From NCBI RefSeq assembly GCF_016937535.1, contig NZ_JAFHKK010000006.1, forward strand, positions 38,661 through 102,660: a stretch of DNA of 64,000 bases. Direction: 5' to 3'. The position numbers and the translations under genes were made by a program. Shown one piece after another: positions 44,399 to 53,048 of this stretch. This DNA is from Sulfurospirillum tamanense. GTDB lineage: Bacteria; Campylobacterota; Campylobacteria; Campylobacterales; Campylobacteraceae. The notes beneath the pieces are model-generated. The model saw only the letters and a program-made list of their open reading frames with translations, was not told where the DNA came from and did no database searches. How positions within the stretch are numbered: the first letter of the stretch is position 1; each line of letters begins with the position of its first letter.

Positions 44399-45820
44399 TC
44401 ACGTGCCGCAAAAAGTCTTGTACCCCACATCCACGCCGTAAGGGATGGTTTGCAATTGCGCATTTTCGTACCCTTCGTAGGGTGTTTTGAGTGCGTGAAG
44501 GAGGGTGAAAAAAGGCTTTTTATTTCCCGCCTCTGCTTCCACTAAGGCTTCTTCGACCAAGTGGTTTCTAGGGATGACCAAGGGATTGCAAGAGCGCATG
44601 CATGCTTTGGCACTGGCGGTGTCACCTACGGTGTGTTCCCATTGTGCGTGCCATGCTTTCAAGGCGTCGTCCAAGGAAACAAAGTGCTCTTTGTCCGCAA
44701 AACCAAGGGAGGCAAAGGTGTTGGTGTAATCAAGCCCTTTTTGTTGCATGATGCCAAGCAGTGCGTTAGCGAGGGCTTTGCCTTCTTTATCCACCCTTTC
44801 AAGCCCTAACTTTTTGCAGAGCATGGCATCATATTTTTGTTCATAGAGAGGCACGAACTCTTCTAGCGCCGCAGTAGCTTTTTCCACCGCTTTGTCCTCG
44901 TCGCTGTCGATGAGCGGTAAGAGCGCACCCGCTAAAACCGAAAGGTTCCACCCTCCGATGACGGGCTGGTTTTCAAAGCGGTACCGTCCCATTCGGTCGA
45001 TGGAACTAAAGACCGTTTTGGGGTTATAGGCGTTCATGAAAGCACACGGCCCGTAGTCGATGGTTTCGCCGCTGATGCTCATGTTGTCGGTGTTCATGAC
45101 CCCATGGATGAACCCTACGCGCATCCACTCCACGATGAGGGCTACTTGGGCTTCCATGACCGCTTGCAAAAAGGCTAAGGCTTTGTTAGGATGGGCTTCG
45201 AGGTGCGGGTAGAGGCGGGCGATGGTGTATTCTAGGAGTGCTTTTAAGTTCTTTTGTCCGCCATACTGCCTTGCGTACTCAAAGGTGCCGACGCGAAGGT
45301 GACTGCTTGCGACCCTCGTGAGCACGGCGCCTTTGTGGGATTTCTCTCTCACGACCTCTTCGCCCGTTTCGACGACTGCTAGGGAGCGGGTTGTTGGGAT
45401 GCCTAGGTAATGCATGGCTTCGCTGATGAGGTATTCTCTAAGCATTGCGCCAAGGGTGCCCCTGCCATCGCCCCCGCGGGAGTAGGGCGTTACGCCTGAG
45501 GCTTTGAGTTGGATGTCGTGGCGTTTTCCTGCTAGGTCTAGCACTTCTCCCAAGAGCACGGCTCGTCCGTCTCCAAGCATGGTAAAGTGCCCAAACTGGT
45601 GGCCTGCATAGGCCATGGCGAGGGAAAAAGAGCCTTCAAAAAGGGTGTTGCCACTAAAATACTCCGCCAGCTTTTCTGTGCTTGCGTGGGGAATTGCTAG
45701 GGTGTGCGCGAGGTCGTCGTTGAAACAAAACAGCTTTGGCACCGCCACTTTTTGGGGATGTTGTAAGGTAAAAAATCGCTCAGGCAAAGTGGCGTACGTG
45801 TTGGAAAAAGCGATGTGCAT
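44399..45820 (-). CDS. selO: SelO family protein adenylyltransferase (YdiU/UPF0061)
   Basis: A pseudokinase-fold enzyme that transfers AMP to protein Ser/Thr/Tyr, 473 residues. Family marks: AYAGHQFGHFTMLGDGRA (~69-86), LKASGVTPYSRGGDGRG, GFIHGVMNTDNMSISGETIDYGPCAFMN (the catalytic and metal-binding DNxS...DYG, ~233-260) and a C-terminal KTFCGT. The penultimate Cys stands where eukaryotic SelO has selenocysteine; here the codon is an ordinary Cys codon. A palindrome lies 17 bp before the start. Confidence 0.94.
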   Translation of the reverse strand: MHIAFSNTYATLPERFFTLQHPQKVAVPKLFCFNDDLAHTLAIPHASTEKLAEYFSGNTLFEGSFSLAMAYAGHQFGHFTMLGDGRAVLLGEVLDLAGKRHDIQLKASGVTPYSRGGDGRGTLGAMLREYLISEAMHYLGIPTTRSLAVVETGEEVVREKSHKGAVLTRVASSHLRVGTFEYARQYGGQKNLKALLEYTIARLYPHLEAHPNKALAFLQAVMEAQVALIVEWMRVGFIHGVMNTDNMSISGETIDYGPCAFMNAYNPKTVFSSIDRMGRYRFENQPVIGGWNLSVLAGALLPLIDSDEDKAVEKATAALEEFVPLYEQKYDAMLCKKLGLERVDKEGKALANALLGIMQQKGLDYTNTFASLGFADKEHFVSLDDALKAWHAQWEHTVGDTASAKACMRSCNPLVIPRNHLVEEALVEAEAGNKKPFFTLLHALKTPYEGYENAQLQTIPYGVDVGYKTFCGT

Positions 45821-45968
45821 GGTGTTATCCTTGGTGTTACATGTAAAGCCATTGTAGAGGAGGAAGATAAAAAAGTGCGTTAAGGAAATGGGCTTATTTT
45901 TAGGCTAAAGAAATTCAAAGGAAGGCTTGGAGGTGGGTTTTTTGGCTTACATGTAAACACATTGCGCA

Positions 45969-46199
45969 TCAAATTTCTTTGTGTTTTTTACCATTAAAAG
46001 AGAAAATCGAATGAAGAGGTATCTTTTGTTTGCCATTTAAAATCAAAAATTCTTTGTCATCTATAATGCTTAGCGTAGTGACGATGCCTTTGATAGTCTT
46101 CTCCTGCTCGCCCTCTGTGTAGACAATTGTAGAGGGTATCTTTCTTTGAATAGCAACCATAAGCTGGTCGTAAAATTCAGATGAGATGGGCGTATACAT
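45969..46199 (-). CDS. Rof-like (Rho-binding antiterminator family) small protein
   Basis: 76 residues. The pattern YTPISSEFYDQLMVAI, then a G-x-V strand, then EFLILNGKQKIPLHSIFSF matches the Sm-like beta-barrel outline of Rof/YaeO, which binds Rho and blocks termination. Overall identity to E. coli Rof looks low, so the assignment is tentative. A good ribosome site (AAAAGGA) precedes the ATG. Palindromes flank it on both sides (45947-45956 and 46257-46266). Confidence 0.65.
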   Translation of the reverse strand: MYTPISSEFYDQLMVAIQRKIPSTIVYTEGEQEKTIKGIVTTLSIIDDKEFLILNGKQKIPLHSIFSFNGKKHKEI

Positions 46200-46348
46200 C
46201 GTTATTTCCTTTTGAAAGTTAAAAAAAGCGGTGAGGTTATTTTTTCGCCAAACCCCTTACATGTAAGGATGAAAAAGTATGCTCCTATTTTCCTTGTTTA
46301 CCCTAAGTCTCCGATAGAGAAGGGGTAAAGCATGGTATTTACTTTTTA

Positions 46349-46516
46349 CTAGTACAAAAACCCAAACAACCAAAGAGGTATTTTCGCGCCGTGTTTTGCC
46401 TCTATGTCATCAAGAGAGAGGCAGTTTTTTGCACATCTTTTATCTGGGAAAAGTCTTTGTTTTTTCCGCCAATTTCAAAGGTATGGGTGTTGTCCACCAA
46501 AAAGCCCCCTTTTTTT
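46349..46516 (-). pseudogene. Frameshifted C-terminal remnant of a DUF4143-type ATPase
   Basis: Reading the reverse strand gives GFLVDNTHTFEIGGKNKDF then SQIKDVQK in one frame and, after a frameshift, CLSLDDIEAKHGAKIPLWLF then GFLY and a stop in another. This matches the end of the intact ATPase at 43097 (FEVGGRSKDFSQIKD...KKIPLWLFGF). No ATPase domain is left upstream. It fills most of the 348-bp gap between the Rof-like gene and zntA, which otherwise holds two TTACATGTAA copies (46257-46266, 46531-46540). Confidence 0.8.
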
Positions 46517-46546
46517 TGTAAATTGAGTCTTTACATGTAAGCCCAC

Positions 46547-48631
46547 TTACCGCAACACCCTCGATGCGTTCAAGATAGCGATGAGCGCGACGCCCACGTC
46601 TCCAAAAACTGCTTCCCACATGCCAGCAATCCCAAAGGCGCCAAGCACTAAGATGACCCCTTTGACCCCAAGGGCGAAGACGATGTTTTGCCAGACGATG
46701 CGGTGGGTTTTGCGCGCTAGGGCGATGGCGATGGGGATTTTGCCGAGGTTATCGTCCATGATGACCACGTCTGAGGCTTCGATGGCCGCGTCCGAACCCA
46801 CGCCGCCCATGGCGATGCCCACATCCGCGCGCGCAAGAACTGGCGCATCGTTGATGCCATCCCCCACAAAAGCCACTTTGCCTTGGCCTAGGAGGGATTC
46901 GAGTTTTTCTACTTTTTGGTGGGGTAAGAGTCCCGCGTAGACTTCCGTGATGCCAAGCTTTTGGGCTTGGACGCGCGCCACTTCTTCGCGGTCGCCTGTG
47001 AGCATGACAAGGCGCGTGATGCCCAACTCTTTCAAGGCTTGGATGGCTTCAATGCTCTCACGTTTGAGCGTGTCGGCGATGCACAGCGCACCCGCGTACA
47101 CGCCATTAACCGCCACGTATACCACGCTTTGTTCGCTCTCTTGGGGCGAAGCGGTGATGCCCTCTTTTTCCAAAAGGGCGTAGTTGCCCACCAGTACTTC
47201 TTTGCCCTCAAACCGCGCTTTGACCCCAAACCCTGCCAACTCTTCGACCTCACCTTTTTCTTGGCCCACGTCCGCGCCAAATGCCTGCACGATGGAGCGG
47301 GCGATGGGATGGGTCGAGTGGCGTTCGGCTTGGGCGGCGGTACCAAGCAAGGAAGCTTCGTCAAACCCGTTGGCGGGGTGGAGGCTTTGGAGGCGAAAAA
47401 CGCCCTCGGTCAAAGTGCCTGTTTTGTCAAAAACAATGGTTTCTACGTTTTTAAGGGCTTCGAGAAAGTTGCCCCCTTTGACCAAGATGCCCCGCTTGGA
47501 CGCCCCGCCGATGCCCCCAAAAAAGCTTAGAGGGATAGAAACCACAAGGGCGCACGGACACGAAACAACAAGGAAAACCAACGCCCGCCCAAACCACTCG
47601 CTAAAGGTCGCGCCTTCTAGCAGTAGGGGTGGCAAGAGGGCTAACAAAACGGCCGCGCCCACAACCACAGGCGTGTAAATCTTGGCAAAAGAGGTGATAA
47701 ATTGTTCAGTTTTGGCTTTTTTCGCCCCCGCGTTTTGCACGAGGTCGAGGATTTTAGCGACGGTGGAGTCGGCAAAAAGCGTGGTGGTTTGGAGGGTGAG
47801 GAGGCCAGTTTGGTTGATGCTTCCTGAGAGTACTGTGTCGCCTTTGCCCACGTCGCGCGGTAAGGATTCGCCCGTGAGTGCGGAAGTGTCTAGGGTGGAA
47901 GTTCCCTCTAAAAGAACCCCATCAAGGGGGATTTTTTCACCCACGCGCACGAGAATCTTGGAGCCTATCAACACCTCTTGGGGCGACACGCTTTTTGTGA
48001 CCCCATCAAGAAGGAGCGTAGCGGTGTCGGGGCGGATGTCCATGAGTGTGCTGATAGAACGGCGCGAACGCCCCACGGCGAGGTCTTGGAAAAACTCACC
48101 CACGCGGTAAAAGAGCATGACCGCTACGCCTTCGGGGTATTCGCCGATGCTAAAGGCACCGATGGTGGCGATACTCATGAGGAAGTTTTCATCAAACACG
48201 TGGCCTTTGGTGAGGTTGCGCACGGCCTTGGCGACAATCTCCCCGCCGATGAGTCCATAAGCGGCCAAAAAGAGCCAAAAATCAAAGGGTGCGGGCGTAA
48301 AAAAGGCCCCGCTAAAGAGGAAAACGCCCAACACATAAAGCAAAAAACGCGGTGTTACTACGTGCTCTTTCCACGGGGATTCTTGGAGTGGGGTCACGGG
48401 CGTGTCAAGGGGTTTGAAAGAGACGCTGGGCTCTTGCGTGTGCACGAGGTGCTCGACTTCTCCCCAAAACGCGGGCGTGAGCGGGCTTGGGGTTTGGAGG
48501 GTGAAGATGCCTTGGGCAAAGTCGATGCGCGCATGTTCGATGCCACTGAGGCTATTGAGTTTGGTTTCAACTTTGGCGGCGCAATGGGCGCAGCTTAGGC
48601 CTTCGATGCGGTATTTTCGGGTGTGCGACAT
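46547..48631 (-). CDS. zntA: P1B-type heavy-metal-exporting ATPase (Cd/Zn/Pb class)
   Basis: 694 residues. An N-terminal HMA domain has CAHC (15-18). Membrane CPC motif (SCPCALVVSIPLSFFGG, ~349-365), TGES (~251), phosphorylation DKTGTLTEG (~400) and GDGINDAPVLARADVGIAMGG (~597-617) follow. CPC with this downstream sequence fits Zn2+/Cd2+/Pb2+ pumps rather than copper pumps. It lies 3 bp after the ArsR-family repressor gene, so metal-induced expression is expected. Confidence 0.92.
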   Translation of the reverse strand: MSHTRKYRIEGLSCAHCAAKVETKLNSLSGIEHARIDFAQGIFTLQTPSPLTPAFWGEVEHLVHTQEPSVSFKPLDTPVTPLQESPWKEHVVTPRFLLYVLGVFLFSGAFFTPAPFDFWLFLAAYGLIGGEIVAKAVRNLTKGHVFDENFLMSIATIGAFSIGEYPEGVAVMLFYRVGEFFQDLAVGRSRRSISTLMDIRPDTATLLLDGVTKSVSPQEVLIGSKILVRVGEKIPLDGVLLEGTSTLDTSALTGESLPRDVGKGDTVLSGSINQTGLLTLQTTTLFADSTVAKILDLVQNAGAKKAKTEQFITSFAKIYTPVVVGAAVLLALLPPLLLEGATFSEWFGRALVFLVVSCPCALVVSIPLSFFGGIGGASKRGILVKGGNFLEALKNVETIVFDKTGTLTEGVFRLQSLHPANGFDEASLLGTAAQAERHSTHPIARSIVQAFGADVGQEKGEVEELAGFGVKARFEGKEVLVGNYALLEKEGITASPQESEQSVVYVAVNGVYAGALCIADTLKRESIEAIQALKELGITRLVMLTGDREEVARVQAQKLGITEVYAGLLPHQKVEKLESLLGQGKVAFVGDGINDAPVLARADVGIAMGGVGSDAAIEASDVVIMDDNLGKIPIAIALARKTHRIVWQNIVFALGVKGVILVLGAFGIAGMWEAVFGDVGVALIAILNASRVLR

Positions 48632-48634
48632 GGC

Positions 48635-48991
48635 TTAAGCCTTTTCCGTGACGTGGGCAAACCCGGTGTCAAAAAGCAGTTTGATGTGCGCATCGTCAAG
48701 GGAATAGTAAACCACTTTGCCCTCTTTGCGGGGTTTGACAAGGCGGGCGTTGCGCAAGACGCGCAGTTGGTGGGAGATGGCCGAATGGGTCATGCTAAAA
48801 AGTTCGGCGATGTCGCACACACACATTTCATTTTCCAGTAATGCGCCGATGATTTTGATGCGAGTGGTGTCGCCAAAGACTTTAAAAAGCTCCGCTAAGT
48901 CGTACAAATCCTCATCTTTAGGGAGTTTGGCTTTGACCGTTTGGATGACATCTTCGTGGATGATGGTGCATTTACATGTAAGCTCAGGCAT
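48635..48991 (-). CDS. ArsR/SmtB-family metal-sensing repressor (CadC-like)
   Basis: 118 residues. A winged helix (CDIAELFSMTHSAISHQLRVLRNARLV, ~58-84) includes the metalloregulatory CVCD pair (57-60). The N-terminus has Cys6 and Cys8 (ELTCKC), as in CadC-type alpha3N sensors of Cd/Pb/Zn. Cys6 is encoded by a TTACATGTAA copy (48972-48981). A perfect 10-6-10 inverted repeat lies 23 bp upstream. It is the first gene of the operon with zntA. Confidence 0.92.
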   Translation of the reverse strand: MPELTCKCTIIHEDVIQTVKAKLPKDEDLYDLAELFKVFGDTTRIKIIGALLENEMCVCDIAELFSMTHSAISHQLRVLRNARLVKPRKEGKVVYYSLDDAHIKLLFDTGFAHVTEKA

Positions 48992-49014
48992 AAAATTTCC
49001 TTGGTTTATAGATG

Positions 49015-49040
49015 AACATATGAATTAACGTTCATATGTT
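49015..49040 (-). promoter_or_regulatory. ArsR/CadC-type operator
   Basis: AACATATGAA (49015-49024), spacer TTAACG, TTCATATGTT (49031-49040): perfect 10-bp arms. TATGAA-N6-TTCATA is close to the known ArsR/SmtB/CadC operator pattern, and it stands just before the repressor gene. Confidence 0.8.
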
Positions 49041-49080
49041 AGAGCAAAAAAGATAAAAAGGTTCTTAATGCCTTGCAAGG

Positions 49081-51585
49081 TTATTCACCAAAAAGAACAT
49101 TCTCTTTTTGGTGAATCATTTTTGAGGTAAAAAAGCTGACAATCAAAAGTGTTAAGACGGGGATGAAGAAAAAGTAGAGCAAGAGCACATCAGGCCTAAA
49201 ATCCCAATGGGATTCAAAGAGAAACATGCTGATAAAATAAGAGCTAACACTCCCTAAAATAATCCCCAAAACACTAGCACTCAGGGAGATTAGCCCAAAC
49301 TCCATTAAAAAAGAATTTCTGATGGTGTTGTTTTTAACGCCAATCATTTTAAGTCTTAGCATATTATTTTTTTGTAAATTCATTTGATACTGGATGATAA
49401 TAAAACTCATAAGAAGCCCGACAATGATGGAGTAGAGACTCATTTTATCGGTTATGGTTGTAGCATTTTTGACAAGGTTTGCAAAAGATTCAAATAAATT
49501 TTTTACATCGATGAGAGTCAAAGAGGGAAAAAGTTCAGACAGTTTTATTACCATTTGCTGTGCGTCATAATCTCCTCTTGAGATGGTCGCTAGTATTGTT
49601 TTGGGGGCATCTTCAAGGGCGCCTTCTTGTAAAATTAAAAAGAAATTTGGTACAAATTCAGCCCACTCAACGCTTCTAATATTTACTACATTGGCTTCCA
49701 GCTCAAGACCCAAGACATCAAACACCAGACGGTCGCCCAAGGCGATTCCTCTTTGGTTTGCATACCCTTGCTCAACGCTAACTTCGATGGGTTTAGAAAA
49801 ATCTTCTGAGGTGTAAATGCCACTAAATGCGCGTCCTTTGACAATCTTTTCGCTCTCTTTTAATGTTGATCTGTAAGAGAGGTTTACTGCTCTATTTCTC
49901 AGCTCGTTTTTTTCTGCTTTGTTTTTTTTGTCCCCGTGTGCTTGTGTGTGTTCCGCAAAATCCACATCGTTCACTTTGACGATGCGTCCACGTATCATCG
50001 GCGAAACATTCTCCAAGCGCCCTCCCATGTCGCGCACGTGAGCGGCTAGGTCTTTGATTTGCTCTTCTTTTGCATCAAGCACAAAAAACCTAGGCCGCTC
50101 ATCAACACTTTGTGTGAGTGCTGTGGATAAGGATGCGCCAACTTGAGGAATGAGGCTAAAGAGTGTTGTGCACAAAAAAATGGCGACAAACAGGCTCAGC
50201 GATGTTTTCTTTTGCCTGATAATATTTTTAATAGCCAAAGAAAAAGAGAGGTTTTTCAAGTGTCCAGAAAAATCCATTTTTTTCAACATAAAAGAGCCAA
50301 CACCAAACAGCACAAGGATGACAAGGAGCAAAGCCACAGCAAAAAAGAACCCGACATTTTTACTAGGCGTTACCCCGTGGGCCAAAAGCAACAAGAGCCC
50401 AAGAAAAGGAGTAAAACTCAAAACGGTTCTAAAGAAGTGCTGCTTTTGGCTTTGAAGGAGCGGCAAAATCAAAGGGAGCCCTACGGTTAAACTTAAAAGC
50501 AAAAGTGCCAATGAAGCTTTTAAGAAAAAGGCGTACTCCAGTGAAAAATCAAAGTCAAAATCAACAATCTTTGCAACCAAGGGCCCTATAAACTGAGCAG
50601 AGAGCACAACAAGCAAAAACACAAGAATGCTTGAGATTGCAATCAGTGCAAACAGATGCAACAAAGTGGTTAGTACCAACTTTTGTTTACTAAGGCCCAA
50701 GTCGCTTAAAACGGTAATGTCTTTTTGATGGTTCCGAAGATACCCAGAATAGAGGTAAATAACCCCCACAAGACCCAAGAAAAAAGAAACAAGCGAGACC
50801 AAAGACAAAAAGTCTGTAATAACATTTAAAACACGCAGCAAACGGTCTTTTCCATCATTTGGCGAGAGAACATTCAGGTTTTGGTCGACGTTCTCTTCTA
50901 AAGTATTTTCAATTTTTTCCAAGGCGTCGTTGTCGAATTCTTCATGGAAAAGGTAGCTTAGTTTATACCTTGCTGTCGAGCCAAACTGCAGCAGTTCTGT
51001 TTTTTCTAATCCCGTTTCGCTTATATAAATTTTAGGTATGAAACCGCTAAAGCTCACGCTTTTTAGGGAATCTTTTTCTATGATTTTTGCTATTACAAAA
51101 CTTTCTTTACCGATTTGCAGTGTTTCCCCGAGGGTCGAGCCCAGTAGGTCTAAAACCTCTTGATAAACCCAAATCTCGTTTTGTTTTGGTAAGAGGTTTG
51201 CATCGGGGTAGGTAGATTTGTCTTTAAAAACCAACCCGCCATAGTAGGGGTATCCTTCGTTTATCTTGACAAGTTCCATGAGCCTAGACCTTGTTTTTGA
51301 GGCTACCATACTCACTGTTGAAATACCCTCATCAAAACGCTTCACTTCAGGCAGTTGATTTTTAATAGACTCTTTTTGCTGGTCGCTTATGGGAAACCGA
51401 GAGGTGATCACAATATCTGCCCCAAGCAGTCTTTTTGCTTCTGATTCCAAGGATGCGTCTATGCTTCCTTTAAAAAATTGTAAAAAGACAAGCGCCACAA
51501 TGGCCAAGCAGAAATTTAGTATAAAGATTAAGCTAAAAAATTTTGAACGCAACAGTGCTTTGAGAACAAGTTCTAAGACCAACAT
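49081..51585 (-). CDS. ybbP: ABC transporter permease, YbbP/FtsX family
   Basis: 834 residues. An N-terminal helix (~15-38), a large extracytoplasmic domain (~40-255), then several groups of membrane helices (~263-290, 312-345, 360-385, 395-440), a second extracytoplasmic domain (~500-700) and three final helices (~712-820). This duplicated FtsX layout is that of YbbP, which works with YbbA and TesA. It overlaps ybbA (TAATG). The region is more AT-rich than its neighbours and free of TTACATGTAA. Confidence 0.87.
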   Translation of the reverse strand: MLVLELVLKALLRSKFFSLIFILNFCLAIVALVFLQFFKGSIDASLESEAKRLLGADIVITSRFPISDQQKESIKNQLPEVKRFDEGISTVSMVASKTRSRLMELVKINEGYPYYGGLVFKDKSTYPDANLLPKQNEIWVYQEVLDLLGSTLGETLQIGKESFVIAKIIEKDSLKSVSFSGFIPKIYISETGLEKTELLQFGSTARYKLSYLFHEEFDNDALEKIENTLEENVDQNLNVLSPNDGKDRLLRVLNVITDFLSLVSLVSFFLGLVGVIYLYSGYLRNHQKDITVLSDLGLSKQKLVLTTLLHLFALIAISSILVFLLVVLSAQFIGPLVAKIVDFDFDFSLEYAFFLKASLALLLLSLTVGLPLILPLLQSQKQHFFRTVLSFTPFLGLLLLLAHGVTPSKNVGFFFAVALLLVILVLFGVGSFMLKKMDFSGHLKNLSFSLAIKNIIRQKKTSLSLFVAIFLCTTLFSLIPQVGASLSTALTQSVDERPRFFVLDAKEEQIKDLAAHVRDMGGRLENVSPMIRGRIVKVNDVDFAEHTQAHGDKKNKAEKNELRNRAVNLSYRSTLKESEKIVKGRAFSGIYTSEDFSKPIEVSVEQGYANQRGIALGDRLVFDVLGLELEANVVNIRSVEWAEFVPNFFLILQEGALEDAPKTILATISRGDYDAQQMVIKLSELFPSLTLIDVKNLFESFANLVKNATTITDKMSLYSIIVGLLMSFIIIQYQMNLQKNNMLRLKMIGVKNNTIRNSFLMEFGLISLSASVLGIILGSVSSYFISMFLFESHWDFRPDVLLLYFFFIPVLTLLIVSFFTSKMIHQKENVLFGE

Positions 51586-52241
51586 TACGTTAAGTTTCCT
51601 TGTGACAATTCGTAGGTTTTTTCACAACGCTTGGCGATATCTTTTGAGTGGGTCACAAGAATCAAAGTAGTACCGTTGGTTTTTATAAGCTCAAAAAGCA
51701 TGTCCATAACGGCATTGCCAGTCTCTTCATCCAAGTTGCCACTGGGTTCATCCGCTAAAATTATTTTGGGGTTATGGATAAGGGCGCGCGCTATGGCAAC
51801 ACGTTGCTTTTCGCCCCCGCTAAGCTCAGAGGGAAGGTGTGCTAGTCTGTGGGCTAACCCTACGCTTTCTAAAAGCGCTATGGCTTTTTCTTTGGGGTTG
51901 GGGATGGCGCAGACTTTTGCAGGAAGCATCACGTTTTCAAGGGCGTTTAGGTACGAAACCAAATGAAAATTTTGAAAGACAAAGCCTATGTGGGTGGCTC
52001 TAAAATCATTCAGTTGGCTCTCCTGTAAGGTTTTGTAAGAGACGGCATTGAGGGTGATGTCGCCGCTGTCTGGCTTTATGATTCCAGAGATAAGCGAGAG
52101 CAAGGTTGATTTGCCACTGCCTGATTTGCCCATGATGGCGACTCTTTCGCCTTTTTCGACGTGAAAATTTAGATTTTCAAATATCTCAATTTTCTGCGCA
52201 CCTTGATTGTATGATTTTTTTAATGATTTTAATACTAGCAC
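51585..52241 (-). CDS. ybbA: ABC transporter ATPase, YbbA/LolD-like
   Basis: 218 residues. Walker A GKSGSGKST (~38-46), LSGGEKQRVAIARAL signature, Walker B IILADEPSGNLD and switch VTHS. The EPSGNLD form is typical of LolD, MacB and YbbA ATPases that drive FtsX-type permeases. GTG start overlaps the tesA stop (TAGTG). Thought to extrude or handle lipids or peptides with YbbP. Confidence 0.92.
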   Translation of the reverse strand: MLVLKSLKKSYNQGAQKIEIFENLNFHVEKGERVAIMGKSGSGKSTLLSLISGIIKPDSGDITLNAVSYKTLQESQLNDFRATHIGFVFQNFHLVSYLNALENVMLPAKVCAIPNPKEKAIALLESVGLAHRLAHLPSELSGGEKQRVAIARALIHNPKIILADEPSGNLDEETGNAVMDMLFELIKTNGTTLILVTHSKDIAKRCEKTYELSQGNLT

Positions 52242-52837
52242 TACAACGCTTCCTTTATAAATTCAAAAACGCTCTTTGCGATGTATTCATGGCCTTTTGC
52301 GTTAGGATGGATGCCATCTTCTTGGTTAAACTCTTTTTTGCCAGCAACCCCTTCTAGTAAAAAAGGCATGCTTTTTAGGGCGTATTTTTCTGCGAGTTCT
52401 TGGTACATTGCCTTAAAGCGCTCGGTGTACTGGGGGCCATAATTGGGCGGCATTAACATTCCTGCTAGTAAAACTTTTGCTTGTTTTTCTTGTGCGTGAT
52501 TGATGATTTCTTCAAGGTTTTTTTGACTTTGTTCAAGGTTTAGCCCCCTTAACCCATCGTTGGCGCCAAGTGCGATGAAGACTATCGAGGGGTTCTTTTT
52601 CAAATACCACTGAAGCCTAGCAAGCCCATCGCTTGTGGTAGAGCCGCTGACGCCGCCATTGATAACGGTAACATTTTTATTAAGTTCGCTTTGGATTAAA
52701 GACGCAACCAGACTTGGAAAGGCTTCCTCTTTACTGACACCAAGCCCCTCGGTCAACGAGTCTCCTAAAAAAAGAATCGTATCGGCCTTGGCAAAGTGCA
52801 GGGTAAGTAAAAATAGGGCAAGTAAAATTTTTTTCAT
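52241..52837 (-). CDS. tesA: Periplasmic GDSL esterase / lysophospholipase (TesA-like)
   Basis: 198 residues with a signal peptide (MKKILLALFLLTLHFAKA). SGNH blocks: GDSLTEG (Ser, ~25-31), NGGVSGST, GANDG (~93-97) and DGIHPNAKGHEYIA (catalytic Asp and His, ~174-187). It hydrolyses acyl esters in the periplasm. First gene of the tesA-ybbA-ybbP unit, as in many proteobacteria. Confidence 0.92.
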   Translation of the reverse strand: MKKILLALFLLTLHFAKADTILFLGDSLTEGLGVSKEEAFPSLVASLIQSELNKNVTVINGGVSGSTTSDGLARLQWYLKKNPSIVFIALGANDGLRGLNLEQSQKNLEEIINHAQEKQAKVLLAGMLMPPNYGPQYTERFKAMYQELAEKYALKSMPFLLEGVAGKKEFNQEDGIHPNAKGHEYIAKSVFEFIKEAL

Positions 52838-53021
52838 GCGTAATTCTATCTAAAACAAGTCAACAGCCAAACCCTTTACATGTAAAGGTTGTTAGAGTGT
52901 AAAAGAGAAAAAGGTGGAAACTCGTATCATTCCCCATTCACTCAAAAAGCATAGGCATTGGACTCATTCTTCAAATTTACTTAATATAAAACTAAGGAAA
53001 AAATGAGATAATTTTTAAAAA

Positions 53022-53037
53022 GTAAAATTAATTTTAC
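53022..53037. promoter_or_regulatory. 16-bp perfect palindrome before the diguanylate cyclase gene
   Basis: GTAAAATTAATTTTAC ends 11 bp before the ATG and touches the ribosome site (AAAGG). The surrounding 200 bp are very AT-rich. It could be an operator or an RNA hairpin limiting translation. The rest of the 52838-53048 gap contains one TTACATGTAA (52876-52885) and nothing else I recognise. Confidence 0.45.
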
Positions 53038-53048
53038 AAAGGCATTTA

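Noticed and set aside
44399..45820. Selenocysteine in SelO
   Set aside because: The C-terminal residue is encoded by a normal Cys codon and the stop follows after Gly-Thr; there is no in-frame TGA to recode.
46500..46520. Phase-variable A8G5 tract
   Set aside because: It lies at the edge of a pseudogene remnant, so length change would have no coding effect that I can see.
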